A DNA stretch of 64,000 nt, taken from contig PQWQ01000015.1 in NCBI GenBank assembly GCA_002943765.1, positions 248,001-312,000 on the forward strand, in the 5' to 3' direction. Below are positions 11,956 to 25,911 of the stretch, piece by piece. Source of the stretch: Psoroptes ovis (Eukaryota > Arthropoda > Arachnida > Sarcoptiformes > Psoroptidae). Each line of letters opens with the position of its first letter. Position 1 is the stretch's first letter. Under the pieces are notes generated by a model, which did not search any database, had not been told where the DNA came from, and was given only the letters and a program-made list of their open reading frames with translations. The translations under genes were made by a program, and so were the position numbers.

Positions 11956-14900
11956 AATAAATGAATCGATAAATGCATGTTTGGTTACATGAAAATTATT
12001 CAATTGTGGACAAACAAATCGTAGAATGAAAATTCTACGAAACTAATGAAAATAAGAGGGGTCTAAATTGCTTTGGGTTTCATTTTCAAACGAAAAAAAA
12101 AAAAAAAACATTTCATTCCGTAGAATTGTTGACCGAAAAAAAAATTCCTTGTTATTGTCATTTGATTTAAATTACATTTATATTAATTTATTATCGAAAA
12201 TTATATCATTTCAAATGAATCATTTGACAAATTATTAAAATTCAGATCGAAAATGAAAGCTTGTTCATCGTTATTTTTGTTGTTATGTTGTAAAAAAAGG
12301 ATTATCACTTATTATTTGAGACTAGAAAAATCAAATTCAAAGAAAAAATTAGATTTTTAATTGAAATTTTCGTTTTTTTCCCTGATTTACCCCCAAATGC
12401 AGTGATTATTCTTGTTTTTCGCTCATTTCAAGCTTCGAGAAAATGAAAAAAAAATCTGATATTTGATATTTCATGCCATTGTATCGACTAAAATTTTTAG
12501 GGATTCAAAATAATTTATGCTTGGATTTTTTCTTTCTTCTTGGTAAAAATATATATAATTCTTCTGATTATTATTCATTTGTACATTCGTTTCATTCATT
12601 TATTTTTACATTCGGTCGATGATTATAATGATTATAATAATAATGATGATAATAATCATTGATAATCACAATCAATGATCCCTTCAAGTTTCTTCACATC
12701 TTGGAGAGTTTCTTTAGAAAATTTTCGCTGTTTGGTTTGTTTTCACATTATTATTATTATTTCAATGATGTTTTGTTGTTGTTGTTGTTTTCGATCGAGC
12801 GTCTTTATATTATATTATTTGTATTCATTACACAAATAATTGATGTTGATTTAATTCTGTAAACATTTCTAATGTCTTCGCTCTCTACTGTTATGTTTAC
12901 ATGGAATTAATTCATGTTCATAATTATATTTTCATTTGTAAATGTGTGTGTGTGGATGATCAAACGTTAGAAGCGACATTGGAATACCAAAAACAAGAAA
13001 AGAAAAACATTGTCACCTATTCAAAGGAAATTTTTTATTCTTGGAGCGAAATAAGAATTTCATTTTTTTTTTTACTTTCCAGAATTTTTGCCAAATGAAA
13101 TAAGAATATTTTTTATCTTATTTATTTTATACAAAAGATGTGGCCATTTTTTCTCTCGGTTTATTCGAATGAAATTTAAAACAAATTCTCGCCATTTTTT
13201 TGTTTTGAATTTTTCTTTTCATTGTTTTTGTGTGTGTGTGTGTGTTTTGACTATTATTATTATTATTCGTGTTGGGTTTTTCATTGTTTCAAATTTCTTT
13301 TTTTCAAAATTTTCAAAATTTTAAAATCAAATAATAATTTAATTCCACTAAGAGAAAATTTTTTTTCATTTCACCAAAACATTCTCGGTCGTTTGTCTTT
13401 GATAATGATAATAATAATAATAATAATAACAGTAATAATTTCATTGTTATGCTTCTTGTATGCATTTCCATTCCATACACACAAACACACAAATACACAC
13501 ACGCACACGAATCTCATTTCATCAATTTTAAAAAAACAACAGATTTGTTTCCCTTGCAAAAGATTTAGTAAGGAATTTACAGAAATTATTTTCATGAAAA
13601 TGTTTTTGAAATTTTACTATTCCATTTTTCATTGGTAGGGAAAAATATATTGGTGTTAATATTGTTTGGTGGTGGTAATGTTTGTTTGTTGTTGTTGTTG
13701 TTGTGCCATTGAAATAAATGTGATAACATTATCATTATTATTATATTCTTTATTTTATTTTATTTATGAAACAAATAAAAATAATTTGTATAAAAGAAAA
13801 AGAAATTCTTGAAATTTTCTAATAATTTTTTCATGTTTCCCGCTATTCAAAATTGTTTCGGACATTTTTCTTTTTCTGTTTTTCTCTTGTTTCAAACATT
13901 CAATACACACAATATCATCATAGCTTTCAATTTACACACACTTTTAAAATTATTAATAGTTTTCATTTATCAATTTTCTTTTTTTTCAAATTTGCTTGCA
14001 AATTTTTCAAGCAAACTTTATAAATAATCCAAGAATGCAGTGATTTTATCTGAATTTTTCGCTCAAAAATTCACAAAATCACAACAAAAAAAAATATTTT
14101 GCCATCATCCGACGACAAAACCAAAATCATTTTTAGTAATCTATTGTGAATAAATGAGTGATTAAAAGTTTCCAAAAGATTTTAAATTATTGATTATTGG
14201 ATTTTAAATAATTATTTGTATTTATTTCTTTGTTTTCTCGAGAAATCGATATGAAAATTGATTTTTCACTACTTTTTTACGCTTCATTATTGTAATGAAT
14301 TGAATGAATTTCTCCATGAATACTTATGTTTGATGCTTTGACTTGAGATGTAATGATTTTTGATGAGTGAAAAATGAAATCCAATGAAAAAAATCAACAA
14401 CAAAAATAAATGTATGAAACTAATCTGTTTTGATTTTCAAATTTTATATTTCAAATAAATATTCTCCTCTCTTATGGCATGTGATAATCTCTAATATTTT
14501 ATAAATATTTTGTTCTCTCATTCAGTGAGATATAAATATAAATAAGATAGATAAACCTAATCATAATGATATTGAATTTAATGCTAAACGATTGCATTTA
14601 GCAGTAATGATGATAATATTTTCAATATTAATATTAACGTTGTTTGAATACCCTGCCCAAAAACAACAGAAATACATCTGAATTTCTAACTGATATTTAT
14701 CACACAGGAAACAGTATTTAATCGGGTGAAAATGAAACTTGGTGTTTGTGTGCGCGAGTTTATGTTGAAATTTTTCCCTTAGACTTTAATTATATACTTA
14801 GTATTGAATGGAAGAAAAATGGTACAAATGAAAAGTTGATAATAATCTAAAACTTCATTATTTTATTTGTGCTCGGTTGTATTTGTGTGTAGTTTAATAC

Positions 14901-17900
14901 ATTCTTATTTTTCATCTTTTCCTCTTTCGTTTTAATGATGATTTTGTCAAAAGTCCATTAATTTCAGTGAAAATAATACGCTAACCAAGGCAAAAATATA
15001 AAACGGGTGAAATGACCATAGTGTTTTCAAAGTTGACAGGAGTACTTTCATCTTTTTTTTCTTCATTTCTTCATTGCAATACGCTATAAAGCTGGCAATA
15101 ATTCATACCCAACAATAACATTATTAATCAAATCTTTCTCATCACATTATGTGAAATATTTTGTATAATAAATTTGATGTTTGAATCGAGTCAAATTTAA
15201 TTGGGTTTCGGATATTTTTATTCGATTTTTCTTTCTTTGATCAAAAATTATTCAAGAGTTGTTAAATTTTTCCTGTTTCTATTAATATATAACTGTTATC
15301 TAATTCTGTTAACAAATCATCATTATCATTTCAACAAACACAAATATCGATGAAAATTCTTGCAAAAATAAGCTTACTGCTACTAAAAGCGAAAAAAAAT
15401 TTAAATCATCTAAAAACAACACACAAATAGAATACAGTCAATCATTTTCTGTACATTGAATACATGGTTAAACAAAGTCAATGGTCATCAATTTTTTTTA
15501 TTTTATTTTTATTTTCAAAGTTTCAAACTTTTCATTGTTTGCATTTCATATTAAAATAGATTTATGATATGTTTGAAAATAATAATTTTTGAATTCAGTT
15601 AGTTTCTAATTTTTCTTCTTCTTCTTTCGAAGCTTATTCGAACAAACTAATCAATGAGCATGAATGGAAGTGAAATAAAAAGAATTCAAATTCAAATTTT
15701 CCGTATTTTGTATCCATATACAAATAATGATAATTTCATTAATGGCAAAGAGAGAGAGAGAAAGACAGAAATGAATGAAATTGTCGAAAAATTCAATTGA
15801 TATTCAGTTGAACAATATATTCTATTCGAGAATAATGAAATTTATATTTTCTTGATTAAATTAAAGTTATGAATTTTTTTTATTTTTTCACTATTTCACT
15901 GATTATTATTATTATTATGATTATTCACACAGCTTGACAAATACCACATATATTGTATTGATTTGAAATGATAATTTGACAAAAATAGAAAAAATTTCAC
16001 TTGTATCATGTTTGAAAATGTATGGAAATTTAATTTTTTTTCCTTTTTATTTTTAGAATATTTTTAATGAGAACCACCATGAGCACACTATGATGATATA
16101 ATTTACACAATTTGAAATTCAATCGTTAATTTTCAAATTCAATGATGTCAATGTGTACCACTTTATTTCCATATTTTTTTCAATTCATTCATTCACTGAT
16201 TGTTTTACGTAATCAATTTTTGTTCTTTTCGTTAATTTTTTCCTCCATTTTTTCTTTTTTGAATGGCAAAATTATCAATTTAATGAAATTATCATTAACA
16301 GAATTTGTTTTCATCGATGAAATTATGAATTTTGAATGCAAACACATCATTATTATCATTTATTTTTGAAAATTGGAATAAATTTTTTTTTCCACATTTT
16401 CAATTCACCACATTTATTCGAAAAAATATCATTGATTATTGAAAAAAAAACTAAGCATTTTTCATTGAGAAAAAAAAATTTGGAGAGAAAAAATTGAAAA
16501 AAAAATCAAAATCAAAATCGATAAATAACCGATGAGCAAGAAAAAAATTTTTAATCCGGTTATTATTATTATTATTATCATTATAAATAGAGCTGATATT
16601 ATGTGATATTATCAATTTTTTTCTCAGCACAAAAATATCATGAAAATAAATGAAATAAAAAAAGCTACAACAGCTATAGCAGCAGTCAATCATTTGAAAA
16701 TAATACTGCATCAAAAACAAGTCCATGTATTAATATTCGCGCGAATCTATGCGCTATTATGACCATAAAGAATATACTTGGATTTTATTTTATTCTATTT
16801 TTTTCATGATTCCATTCATTCATTCAATTCGTTTCATTTTATTCTTGTTTCATTCACATTTCGAGATTCAAAGAAATGAGTTTTGTGAAATGTGATTTGA
16901 AATGAATCAAGTGACTTAGGATAGTGTCGTCGTTACTCGTTACTGTGTTCGTTATGGTCTTTATTGATGTTTTCATATTTTTATATATTAGCTGTATGTA
17001 TTATGAAGTGTGTAGATGTGGATATATGGGTGTTTGTTGGTAATTTGCTGTCGTTTTGAATGCTTTATTTCTATTTCTATTTCTTATATTTTTGTTTATT
17101 GCTTGATTACATTTTTTTCTATTGTAAGAATTTCTTCATTCTTCTCCTTTCTTCATCATTTTAGTTGATGTCTTAATTCAAATTCATAGTCTTTATGATG
17201 ATGATGATGATGATGAACATGAAGATGATGTTAATTTTATATGTTTAAAAAAAATACAAGAATCGAAAAATATATTTCAAGATTTCATTTTATTTTTTTA
17301 TTCTTGGATTTTTTCTTCAATTCATTTCATTTGTTCATCAATTGATGATACAAAAAAAAGAAATAAAATAAAAATAAAACAAAATTTTCTCTCTCTCACT
17401 TTCTGCCATTAAATTTGTACCAACAATAAATGAAAATTATGCCGTTGTTTTTTTCTTATTTCTTATTTCATTTTGTTCACATAATGAATGTTTGTCTGTA
17501 TTTGTCTCTCTCTGTGTCTGTGTGTGCGTTTGTGTGATATAATTTACAGCCAAACAATTTACCAAGTAACAAACGAAAAAAAAAATTGGCTTCACAATTG
17601 GTACAAGTATTTCGTATTTCATTGATGACCGAGAAAATAAAAAAACATTATACAACGAATGAGAGAATAAGAGAAAAAGAGACAATAAACATTGATAAAT
17701 CAATTTTAATTTCTTCTCAGAATTGATATAAATTTTTTTTTCATTATTATTATAATCATTATCTACAAATGATGATAATAAATAATCATGATGATAATGG
17801 AAAATGAATCAATTGAATGAAATTGATACATTATTATCTAATCATTATCGATATGAATTGTTGCAAATTTTTCTTTATTTTTTCAATTCATAGCTGATTC

Positions 17901-20900
17901 ATAATTGGAAACATCAATTCAAATCTATCGTTTCAAATCAATAAAAATTTTGAGATATGAATAGCAATGAAAATGAAAAGATAAAATATTGAATCATAAA
18001 TAAAAAGAAAATTTTCAATAATTTTTCCTGTTAATTCCAATGCAATTTTAGCCTGCTCCACAGTTGAAAATCATAACTTTTCATTGAAAACAATTGAAAC
18101 GGAAATATCAATGTGTTTCATGTTGTTATTATTAACGTTATTATTGATATGATATCAATCTCGAAGACATTCTGTGTCAATGGAATTTCTGTGAAAGAAA
18201 AAAATATTTAATTCATCATCATTGATTTATGTTTGATTGTTTCCAAGATTTTTTTTTCATTTCCTCAAATTTTCCATGGAAATCTCATTAGTCCATGATT
18301 GCTATTTTTTTGCTAATTGCTTTTTTGGTTCTCAAATGAAACCATAACTTTTAATAATTAATCCAATTGTGGAAATTCTTCTTTATTTATTTTGGAAATT
18401 TATTTCAAAAATGTCAGAAATCGATACTATTCAACTACCATTGAATCATTTCATTTTCAATCTGTGATTTACATCAAAAATTCATTTTTTTTCATATGAA
18501 ATAAATTCAAATTCACCGACATTCCAGCAAACACCTTTGTTTCTTCTATTATTTTGTTTAATCCTTGAATCAATGCTTCGATTCTCTAAAGAATACAACA
18601 AACGTTGAAAAAAAAAATTCATGTTTATCAACATTCGGCACCCAAAATAGAATAAAATATGATAATTCATCTTTGAATTGAAACCGACAATAATATGGAA
18701 AAAATCTGACATTTTTTTCAGTAAATTCGAGGCTTAAGCCATAGAAAAAATTTCATAGAAATGTAAAAATTCTTGGAATTTCATTTTTTACCCCTATTCT
18801 ATCATATTACTTATGGCTGTGATTCACTTTGTTGTCACACACACACAAACATAGTTTAAATAAATAATATCGTCGATAATCTTGTGCCGACCGACACAAG
18901 CTCAACCACAACCACGAATTATAATGAATGTTTAATGTAGATTATTTATTCTTCAAATTGGCTGAATTTTTCCATTTCTGAATTTGTCAACAAACTCGGT
19001 CAATGAATTTCCGCGGAAAATTTTTGTCCACAAAAAAAACATCGATATTTCCAAGGAAAAATATCGGTATATTCATATGTTTTTTCACTTGAAATAGCAA
19101 CGTAATCAAACATTTACCAGTGAACGATCAATTTTTTGATCAATACGATGATCTTTGATTCAATTTTCCTATTTTTTCGTGTGTCGAAAATATCAAAATA
19201 AAAATAAAATAAAATCAAATAAATTCCATTCAATTCTATCCGATATGCAATTTGATTTAATTTAAATTTTTTTTCCAAAGGATTTTTCTTGGGAAAAAAT
19301 TATGAGAATAGAATTTTTTTTTGAATTGCCTTAAAGCTATCTTATGCAATAAATTATACGCAATTTTCAATCTGTATTCAATGATAATAATAATAATGAA
19401 AACATTGTGAATATATCCTGAATAGTTTTCATTTTGTCTTATGCATTTTTGTTTCTTCATTTGAAATTGATCCTTTAAAAAAAATTTGAAAATCAATTAT
19501 TGAAGGAAAAAGAAAATTTTTTTTCCAACAAAATTTCTCCTAAATTTGCCCATTGGCATCAATATTAATTGTGAATAAACAAAACGAATAGAAATAAAAA
19601 TTCTTTGAATTTCCTTCCCCCGTCTGATCACATAGCCTTGGAAAAGTAAATTTTGATCAAAAATTTTAGATTCATTAGAAAATTTTTTTTTTTTGGGTAC
19701 AAATCATAAATTGCAATTTCCAGTGCATAATTTCCAACAAAGATACAAAAAATGAAAATTTGATTGTTTCATTTTTTTTTTTTTTTTTGTTTCATAGATT
19801 CATTAATTTATTTCCGCCATTTCTAATTAGAGATGGATTCATATTTGTATGTTCATAGCATGATGAATGCATAGCATAGAAACAGAGACTAACAAATTCA
19901 AATTAAAATATAATCAAAGCAAATCAATTTTAAATTTGAATTTGAATTTTTTTTTTTTTTTTTTTGATTTGTTAGATTTTGTTATAATGTTAATTATGAA
20001 TCAACGCTAATTTCATCAAATTCATTTCAAATTTTACAAAACAAACAAATAGATAATAACAATGAAAATGAACAAATGAATTAATTCATGAATTATTTCC
20101 AAAAAAAAAATCAAATCAAATTCAAATCTAATTCAATGATGCATAATGTTATTCAGTTTGTTTGTTAGTGATGTTTGTCTGTATTTTTGAATCAAATAAT
20201 CTTGATTTTAAATTATTATGTGTTTATGAATCTTCTTTCTGTTTGACAAAATTTTGGAATCAAAATTGAAAAATTTGAATGAATTATTCTCTGCTCTGAA
20301 ATTTCCCCGTACGTGTTTTATCCTTGTGCTACTGCCTATAAATGACTAAAGGATTTTTTTTTAAATCCATACAAATGGAAAATTTGTGATTTGTAAAATA
20401 TTTGAAATGAGTTTTCATTTTTGATTCCTTTATTTCTCTTTTTTATTTTCAAATGATTTCAATCGATGATTTTTGATATTCACTAAATTCATTCACTATT
20501 GTTGTTGTTCAAACTGTTCAAAGATTATTATCATCATTATTATTATAATTCGCAAAATCTTGTCTTTATTCATTTTATGAATGAATGATTGAATGAATGA
20601 ATCGAAATGAAAAAAAAAAAAAACGAAAATTCAAATTCATATGAATATTTGTGATTTTTTTTAACCAAATCAATGTATATGAATTTCTACTATTTCTATT
20701 ATTTGAATTATTATTGTTGACAATTTTTTTTTTCGTATTTTCATTTATTTAAAAATTTTTATTGATGCATATTATTTTCATTTTGGATTCTATTTTTTTT
20801 TTTTTTGTTGAATATTTCAGATTTTCATTTGTCATTTGTTTGTTTGGATTTTGGATTCTGTATTTTTTTCGAAAAAAATTCAATTTTAACGGTTGCTTGC

Positions 20901-21995
20901 TTTCATTTTTTTTTTTGTGTTTATGAAATACATTCAAATTTTCTTATTCGTCCTTTTCTCATTTGAAAATGTAAATCAATCTCTTTCTAAATCTTCAATC
21001 ATAAATCGATGATTGATCTGCAATGTGGATGAATTGAAGGTTATTTTTTTTTTGTGGAAAATTTCATTTTTATTTTTTTACTCAAAAATCACAGATTACT
21101 TAAATATTGATTGTCTTGAAAAAGAGAATTCACAGAAAATCATTCGAAACAAAGCCAATTCTATATCTGGTAATATTCAAATATCAATTATCAATCAATA
21201 TTCGTATTTCAAAAAAAAAAAAAAAATAAATTTAAAATTTTGAAACAAAACTTTTCAAAGAAAAAAAATTTTTGACAAGTGATTTTGAATTCATTTCAAT
21301 GATTTTGTCTTTTGAAAAATTTCCATAATCAAAATATGAAGAGAAATCAAAAATGAAAATCACTTTGTTACTGCAAAATATTCACATAACCTAATTTTTA
21401 TTTATTATTCATTGACTATAGTCTTTGAGATTTGTTCTGTTTCCACTGCAAAAAACAAAATAATTTGTTTCAATTCTATATTCTACACTATTTGAAAGAA
21501 ATGAATGAATTTTTACATTTTTTTTCGAATGTAATATTTCCATCATCCCGGTTTTTTTCTACTCAATTCTTTACAACAACAACAACAATGATGATTATGA
21601 TTATTTTTGCCATAATTTCTTTTTCAGTCAACATTATTCATTGATTTTAATGTGAATTGAACATTGTAAAATTCTGATGAATGTAGATGAATGTAGAGAA
21701 AGAAATTCCCAAAACATTCATTTTGATTATCAGAGAGAAGAGTGAGAAAAAAATGAAATGAAATTCATAATAATCATAATCATAATCATAATGATGAATA
21801 TTAGATGCGATAACAATGAATGTGTTATTCATTTTTTTTTAATACATTGCATTTCATTTTATTTCATTTTTATCTTTTGAACATGAATATTATGAATAAA
21901 AGATTTTTTCTTCTTGTTTTTGCTCTCTCTCTCTTATTTCGATTAAGAATTTCATTGTAAAAAACATTTCGCGAAAAAAAAAAGAAATAAAAATA

Positions 21996-22075
21996 TTAGG
22001 TTGTCCGAAAAGTTCTTGCCGATTTTTTCATCATTTTCTACGATATAATCGACAGAAACTTTTCGGACAACCTAA
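21996..22075 (+). mobile_element. 80-bp mariner-type miniature element, copy B
   Basis: The inverted repeats are TTAGGTTGTCCGAAAAGTT and its exact complement AACTTTTCGGACAACCTAA, with TA at 21994-21995 and 22076-22077. It is 80 bp long, like copy A. This is the best preserved copy, with perfect 19-bp arms. Just inside the left arm it reads CTTGCCGA, a different inner end from copies A and C, so more than one inner end type circulates in the family. There is no coding capacity. Confidence 0.93.
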
Positions 22076-24001
22076 TACATTATGAAATAGAGTTGAAAGA
22101 AAGAGAAAAACATTGTCTAAATGTATTTAATCGACACATAATTGATGTTTCATAATTAGAATTTTTGAATCTAAACAGAAAATTAGAAATGAAATTCATA
22201 AATTCTCAATCAAAACTTGTTAATTACAAATAATAATTGTTGATTTCTCCTCCATAACATTATTCTTAAATCGATAAAAGTGATTAACACTGAACGAAAT
22301 TGATTTTATAATCAATTTTTTTTCTCTCGCTGTATATCTCCATCTGAATACATTTATCAAAATAAATAAATATAAATGATGTAAAATGTTGAACAATTAT
22401 CGTTTATTTGTTTGTTTTTCATTTTCTATTTTATTCCATTGTTTTCATCTATTCTTTTTTCAAATGCAAAATCAAACATGATTTGTAAATCATTATTCAT
22501 AATTATCGTTTAAAAATTCATTCAATGTCAATACAATTTCATATTCTTTGGCCCATTTTTCCCTCTGTTTTTCGATTCTATAATTATACTGTTTGCCAAT
22601 TGTATTGAATTTATTTGTTTTTCTTTCTTTGGCAACTAAAGATCATCATCAATTCATTCATTCATTCATCAAGATCCTCATTTCAAATTATATTTGTTGT
22701 TCCCTTGTTGATTGATATAATTTACCATCTTTTTTGGCATTTTTCTTCATCAATCACTTAATCACATCAATTATGTTTCTTCTTCTTCACTCTCTGGCAA
22801 TTTTACTTATTGCTTAGTATTAGTTAAGGTTCAAACTTTTATTTTCTCATCTTTACATTTTCTTTTATCCTGTCAATATGTTTTCATCGATGTTTCACTA
22901 TTTTCTTTTATATTTTCTATCAATTCAAATTGAATTATCGAATTGAGCAAAAAAAAAAAAAAAATACTAACAAATAAACATTGGCCAATGCATGTACATT
23001 TATTCCATATATACTTTTTGCAAGAATAAAAGCAAAATTCTGAATGTACTTCGCTATTATACATATATAATAGATATGGTGTTATAATTTGTTCACTGTC
23101 GAACATACATGTATTATTTTGTGTGTATCGTCATTTTCACAGTTCAGTCTAATTGACATATTATTTTCCATGGAAAAATATCGAAGAATAAAAACTTGTT
23201 GACAATTTTCTGTCATTTTTATTTTATTTTTCTATTTTAGCCACTATACAAGTAATTTCATAAACTTTTATATATTCTTTCATATTCGTATGTTTATTCA
23301 TACTCATAGAACTGTAAAAATTTGGTTGTTTTGTTTATTCGTTTGTTTCAAATTTATCCATTAACTTATTAAGTATGATTTATATGTTTTATTTATTGTT
23401 TGAATTTCAATATTTTTTTTTTGTTTTTTGTTTTTATTTTGTTTCTTTTCTTTACTTTCTTTTTTTTTATATTATTTGTACAATTCATTCAATCATACAA
23501 TGATAGATAATCTGATAAAGTGATATTTTATTTATTTATTTATTTTTATTCATTTTTTTTCTCAGTATTCATTTTAACACACTATGTTTGAATGAAGAGA
23601 GAGAGAGAAAGAAGAAAAAGTGTCAAACAATCAAACTTGAAGCTAAAAAAAAAATTTCTTCTCCTTCTTCAATTCGCCTTCTCTCGGTTGTTGGTATTTA
23701 TTAAAGGCATTATTATATAATAATGGTGAAAGAAAAATGGGTCAATTTTTGATTGTCAAATCATTTTCATATTAATAATAATAATGTTAAGAGAAAAAAT
23801 TGTAATTTATAACTTTATTATCAAAAATGAAAAGAAAAAAAAATTCTCACTTCTATCCTATTGAATGAATGAATGAAAAAAATGAAAAAAAAATAAAATA
23901 AAAATTTTCACATTTCAAATCTGATTTTGATTTTTTCACCATTCATATCTGTATATGACATATGTAACCAAAATGTAAATGAAACTTTTCATTTACATTT
24001 C

Positions 24002-24027
24002 GATGATGATGATGATGATGATGATGG
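24002..24027. repeat. GAT trinucleotide microsatellite
   Basis: About eight and a half GAT units. Similar tracts occur near 17199 and 46832. Confidence 0.85.
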
Positions 24028-24797
24028 GCAATGAAACAACATTGAATACATATAAAATACATATTTTTTCCCAGTTGTTCCTCATTGAAAATTGAGATTG
24101 GTGGTATTTTTGCCAGCAATTTTCCTACATGTAATTGCTGCAAAAAAAAAATTTCAAAAACTACAAGCAAATTGTACAATCATTGTCTTTTGCTATTCAT
24201 TCATTTCATTTCTTCCCCTCTTTTTTACTTTTGTTGTTGTTGTTGTTGTTGTTGAATTGAATTGAATTGAAAAATACATTGAAATTCATTTCAAACTTAT
24301 TCATGCATTATTTAAATTATTTTCACTTGGAAAAAAAGCTCGAAAAAAAAATTTTGAATTCAATTTTTCATTTTCATTTTTTTTTCAATTTTTCATTCGT
24401 ATAATATCATTTTTTGAATATGTGTACCTGTAAAAAACAACAACACAATGAAATGAAATTGATAATAAAATAAAATAAAATGAATAAATGGAAAAAAAAT
24501 AGAATTCATAATATTCAAAAATATTATAATCATTGTATCCATATTATTATCTATTCATTTTTTTTCTCCATAATATTTCCATAGTTGCCTTTTCATCGCG
24601 CTACCTAATTTATATTCAATTGAAATGTTCTATGAAATTCTATGTTCAATGTGAATGTTTGTGACAATTATCATATATTCACTATTATCATATCATTATT
24701 TTTGTGTTTGAATTTTTGACTTTTTTTATTATTATTTTCCATTTTTCTCGATTTTTTATTATTATTATTATCAATTTCGTGTGTTTGAGCGTGCATA

Positions 24798-24800
<3 letters not shown>

Positions 24801-24832
<32 letters not shown>
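24801..24832. repeat. GT dinucleotide microsatellite
   Basis: Sixteen uninterrupted GT units. Confidence 0.9.
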
Positions 24833-24834
<2 letters not shown>

Positions 24835-25365
24835 AAGTGCATTGATAGAAGATAATTTTGAAATAATTTTTTTTCTTCAAAACATTTTTATGCAACAAAA
24901 AGTAACAGAAAAAAATTATCAATAAATGAACATTCATATTTTATTAGTCAATTTTTCAAATTAAATTTTGTCGATAGTTTTTTTAGAATAATGATGATAT
25001 TTCCATTGATTTATTACTCAATAAATCAATCAAATAGATTGAAATGTATTCGAAAAAGAAATGGAAATAGTCATCGATTCAATTGAAATGATATAAAATT
25101 CTTTGAAATCATAGTAGAATGAAGAAATAAACCTCTTATATTTCTCTCTTTGAAGCTTATTATTTTATTCAATTCAATTTAAAACATTATTTATTACATT
25201 TAATTAGCTTAGTTTTGTCAATTGTAATTTTGCAGAATTCAGAATGTTTGCATCTCAGAAAAAAAATCGAGGAAATGCACAAAGAAATTCCTGAAAAATT
25301 TGTCCTCTTTTTTTTTCTCCGATACACAAATGTTTTTAATATCATTGATTTTTTTTTCTCTTATT

Positions 25366-25371
25366 GTTATT
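25366..25371. repeat. Target-site duplication of the LTR element, left copy
   Basis: GTTATT directly precedes the 5' LTR and is repeated at 28954-28959 after the 3' LTR. Confidence 0.75.
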
Positions 25372-25752
25372 TGTTGTGAAAATTTAAGTTAAAAAATTGG
25401 TTACGTTCTTTATGAATTTCACGATTAAAATTCCATAGAAAAAGTTCTAGAAAAAACGGTTGTAAAAGCACATGTCAAAAAGTTCGATTAACAACCGTCC
25501 ACAAAAAAATTAAAGAATTAAGTTAAAAATTGATTGTAATAGTTTGAATAGTTTTAATTAATGTAGAACAACAAATGATTGTAAGCTTTTCCATTTTTTG
25601 TAATAATGCTTGAATAATTTGTAATCCTTTTTATAAATTTAGCAATAATAAAATTGATAGTTATTGATGGTTTTGAATTGATTAATTGATTTAAAATTGA
25701 TGTTTTGGATTGATTCGGAACCTTTAATGAAAAACCAGTCGTTTTCATTACA
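25372..25752 (+). repeat. 5' LTR of the BEL/Pao-type element (381 bp)
   Basis: Starts TGTTGTGAAAATTTAAG and ends GTTTTCATTACA, matching 28563-28953 almost base for base. It holds TATAAA (25632-25637) and AATAAA (25647-25652). An 8-bp inverted repeat ACGGTTGT/ACAACCGT (25456-25463, 25491-25498) could form a hairpin in LTR RNA. Confidence 0.93.
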
Positions 25753-25911
25753 ATTTTTATTATTGAATCATTTGCAAGTATAAGAAGATAAGAACAAATT
25801 TTTCACGAAGTCAGCAACAAGTAAAGAAAATCAATCAAGAATTTAAAGTCGAAATTTCAATAAGTTAAAATTTATCATTGACAAGAACATAATTTGATCA
25901 AAAATCCAAAA

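Larger units (their letters stand above)
10505..25371. other. Long non-coding stretch with microsatellites and one miniature element
   Basis: I see no supportable exon in these roughly 15 kb. It holds GT, TTG, GTTT and GAT microsatellites (listed separately), T/A homopolymers, and the mariner-type miniature at 21996. A short G+C-rich hairpin (stem CTTGTG/CACAAG) lies at 18881-18900. It lies either between genes or in the proposed giant first intron. Confidence 0.55.

Noticed and set aside
13222..13638. 138-codon open frame rich in Ile, Thr and His
   Set aside because: It is built from AAT and CA repeats and Phe/Lys runs, with no splice context or recognisable domain.
19888..19977. Possible inverted-repeat element (CTAACAAAT ... 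ATTTGTTAG)
   Set aside because: Arms are short and A+T-rich, and no duplication or second copy was found.
25894..25911. Upstream TTG as the start of the gag-protease frame
   Set aside because: In a eukaryotic element the first ATG in good context (25912) is preferred. Likewise 62417, not 62378, was chosen for the second gag, and 7504, not 7366, for the Asn-rich exon.
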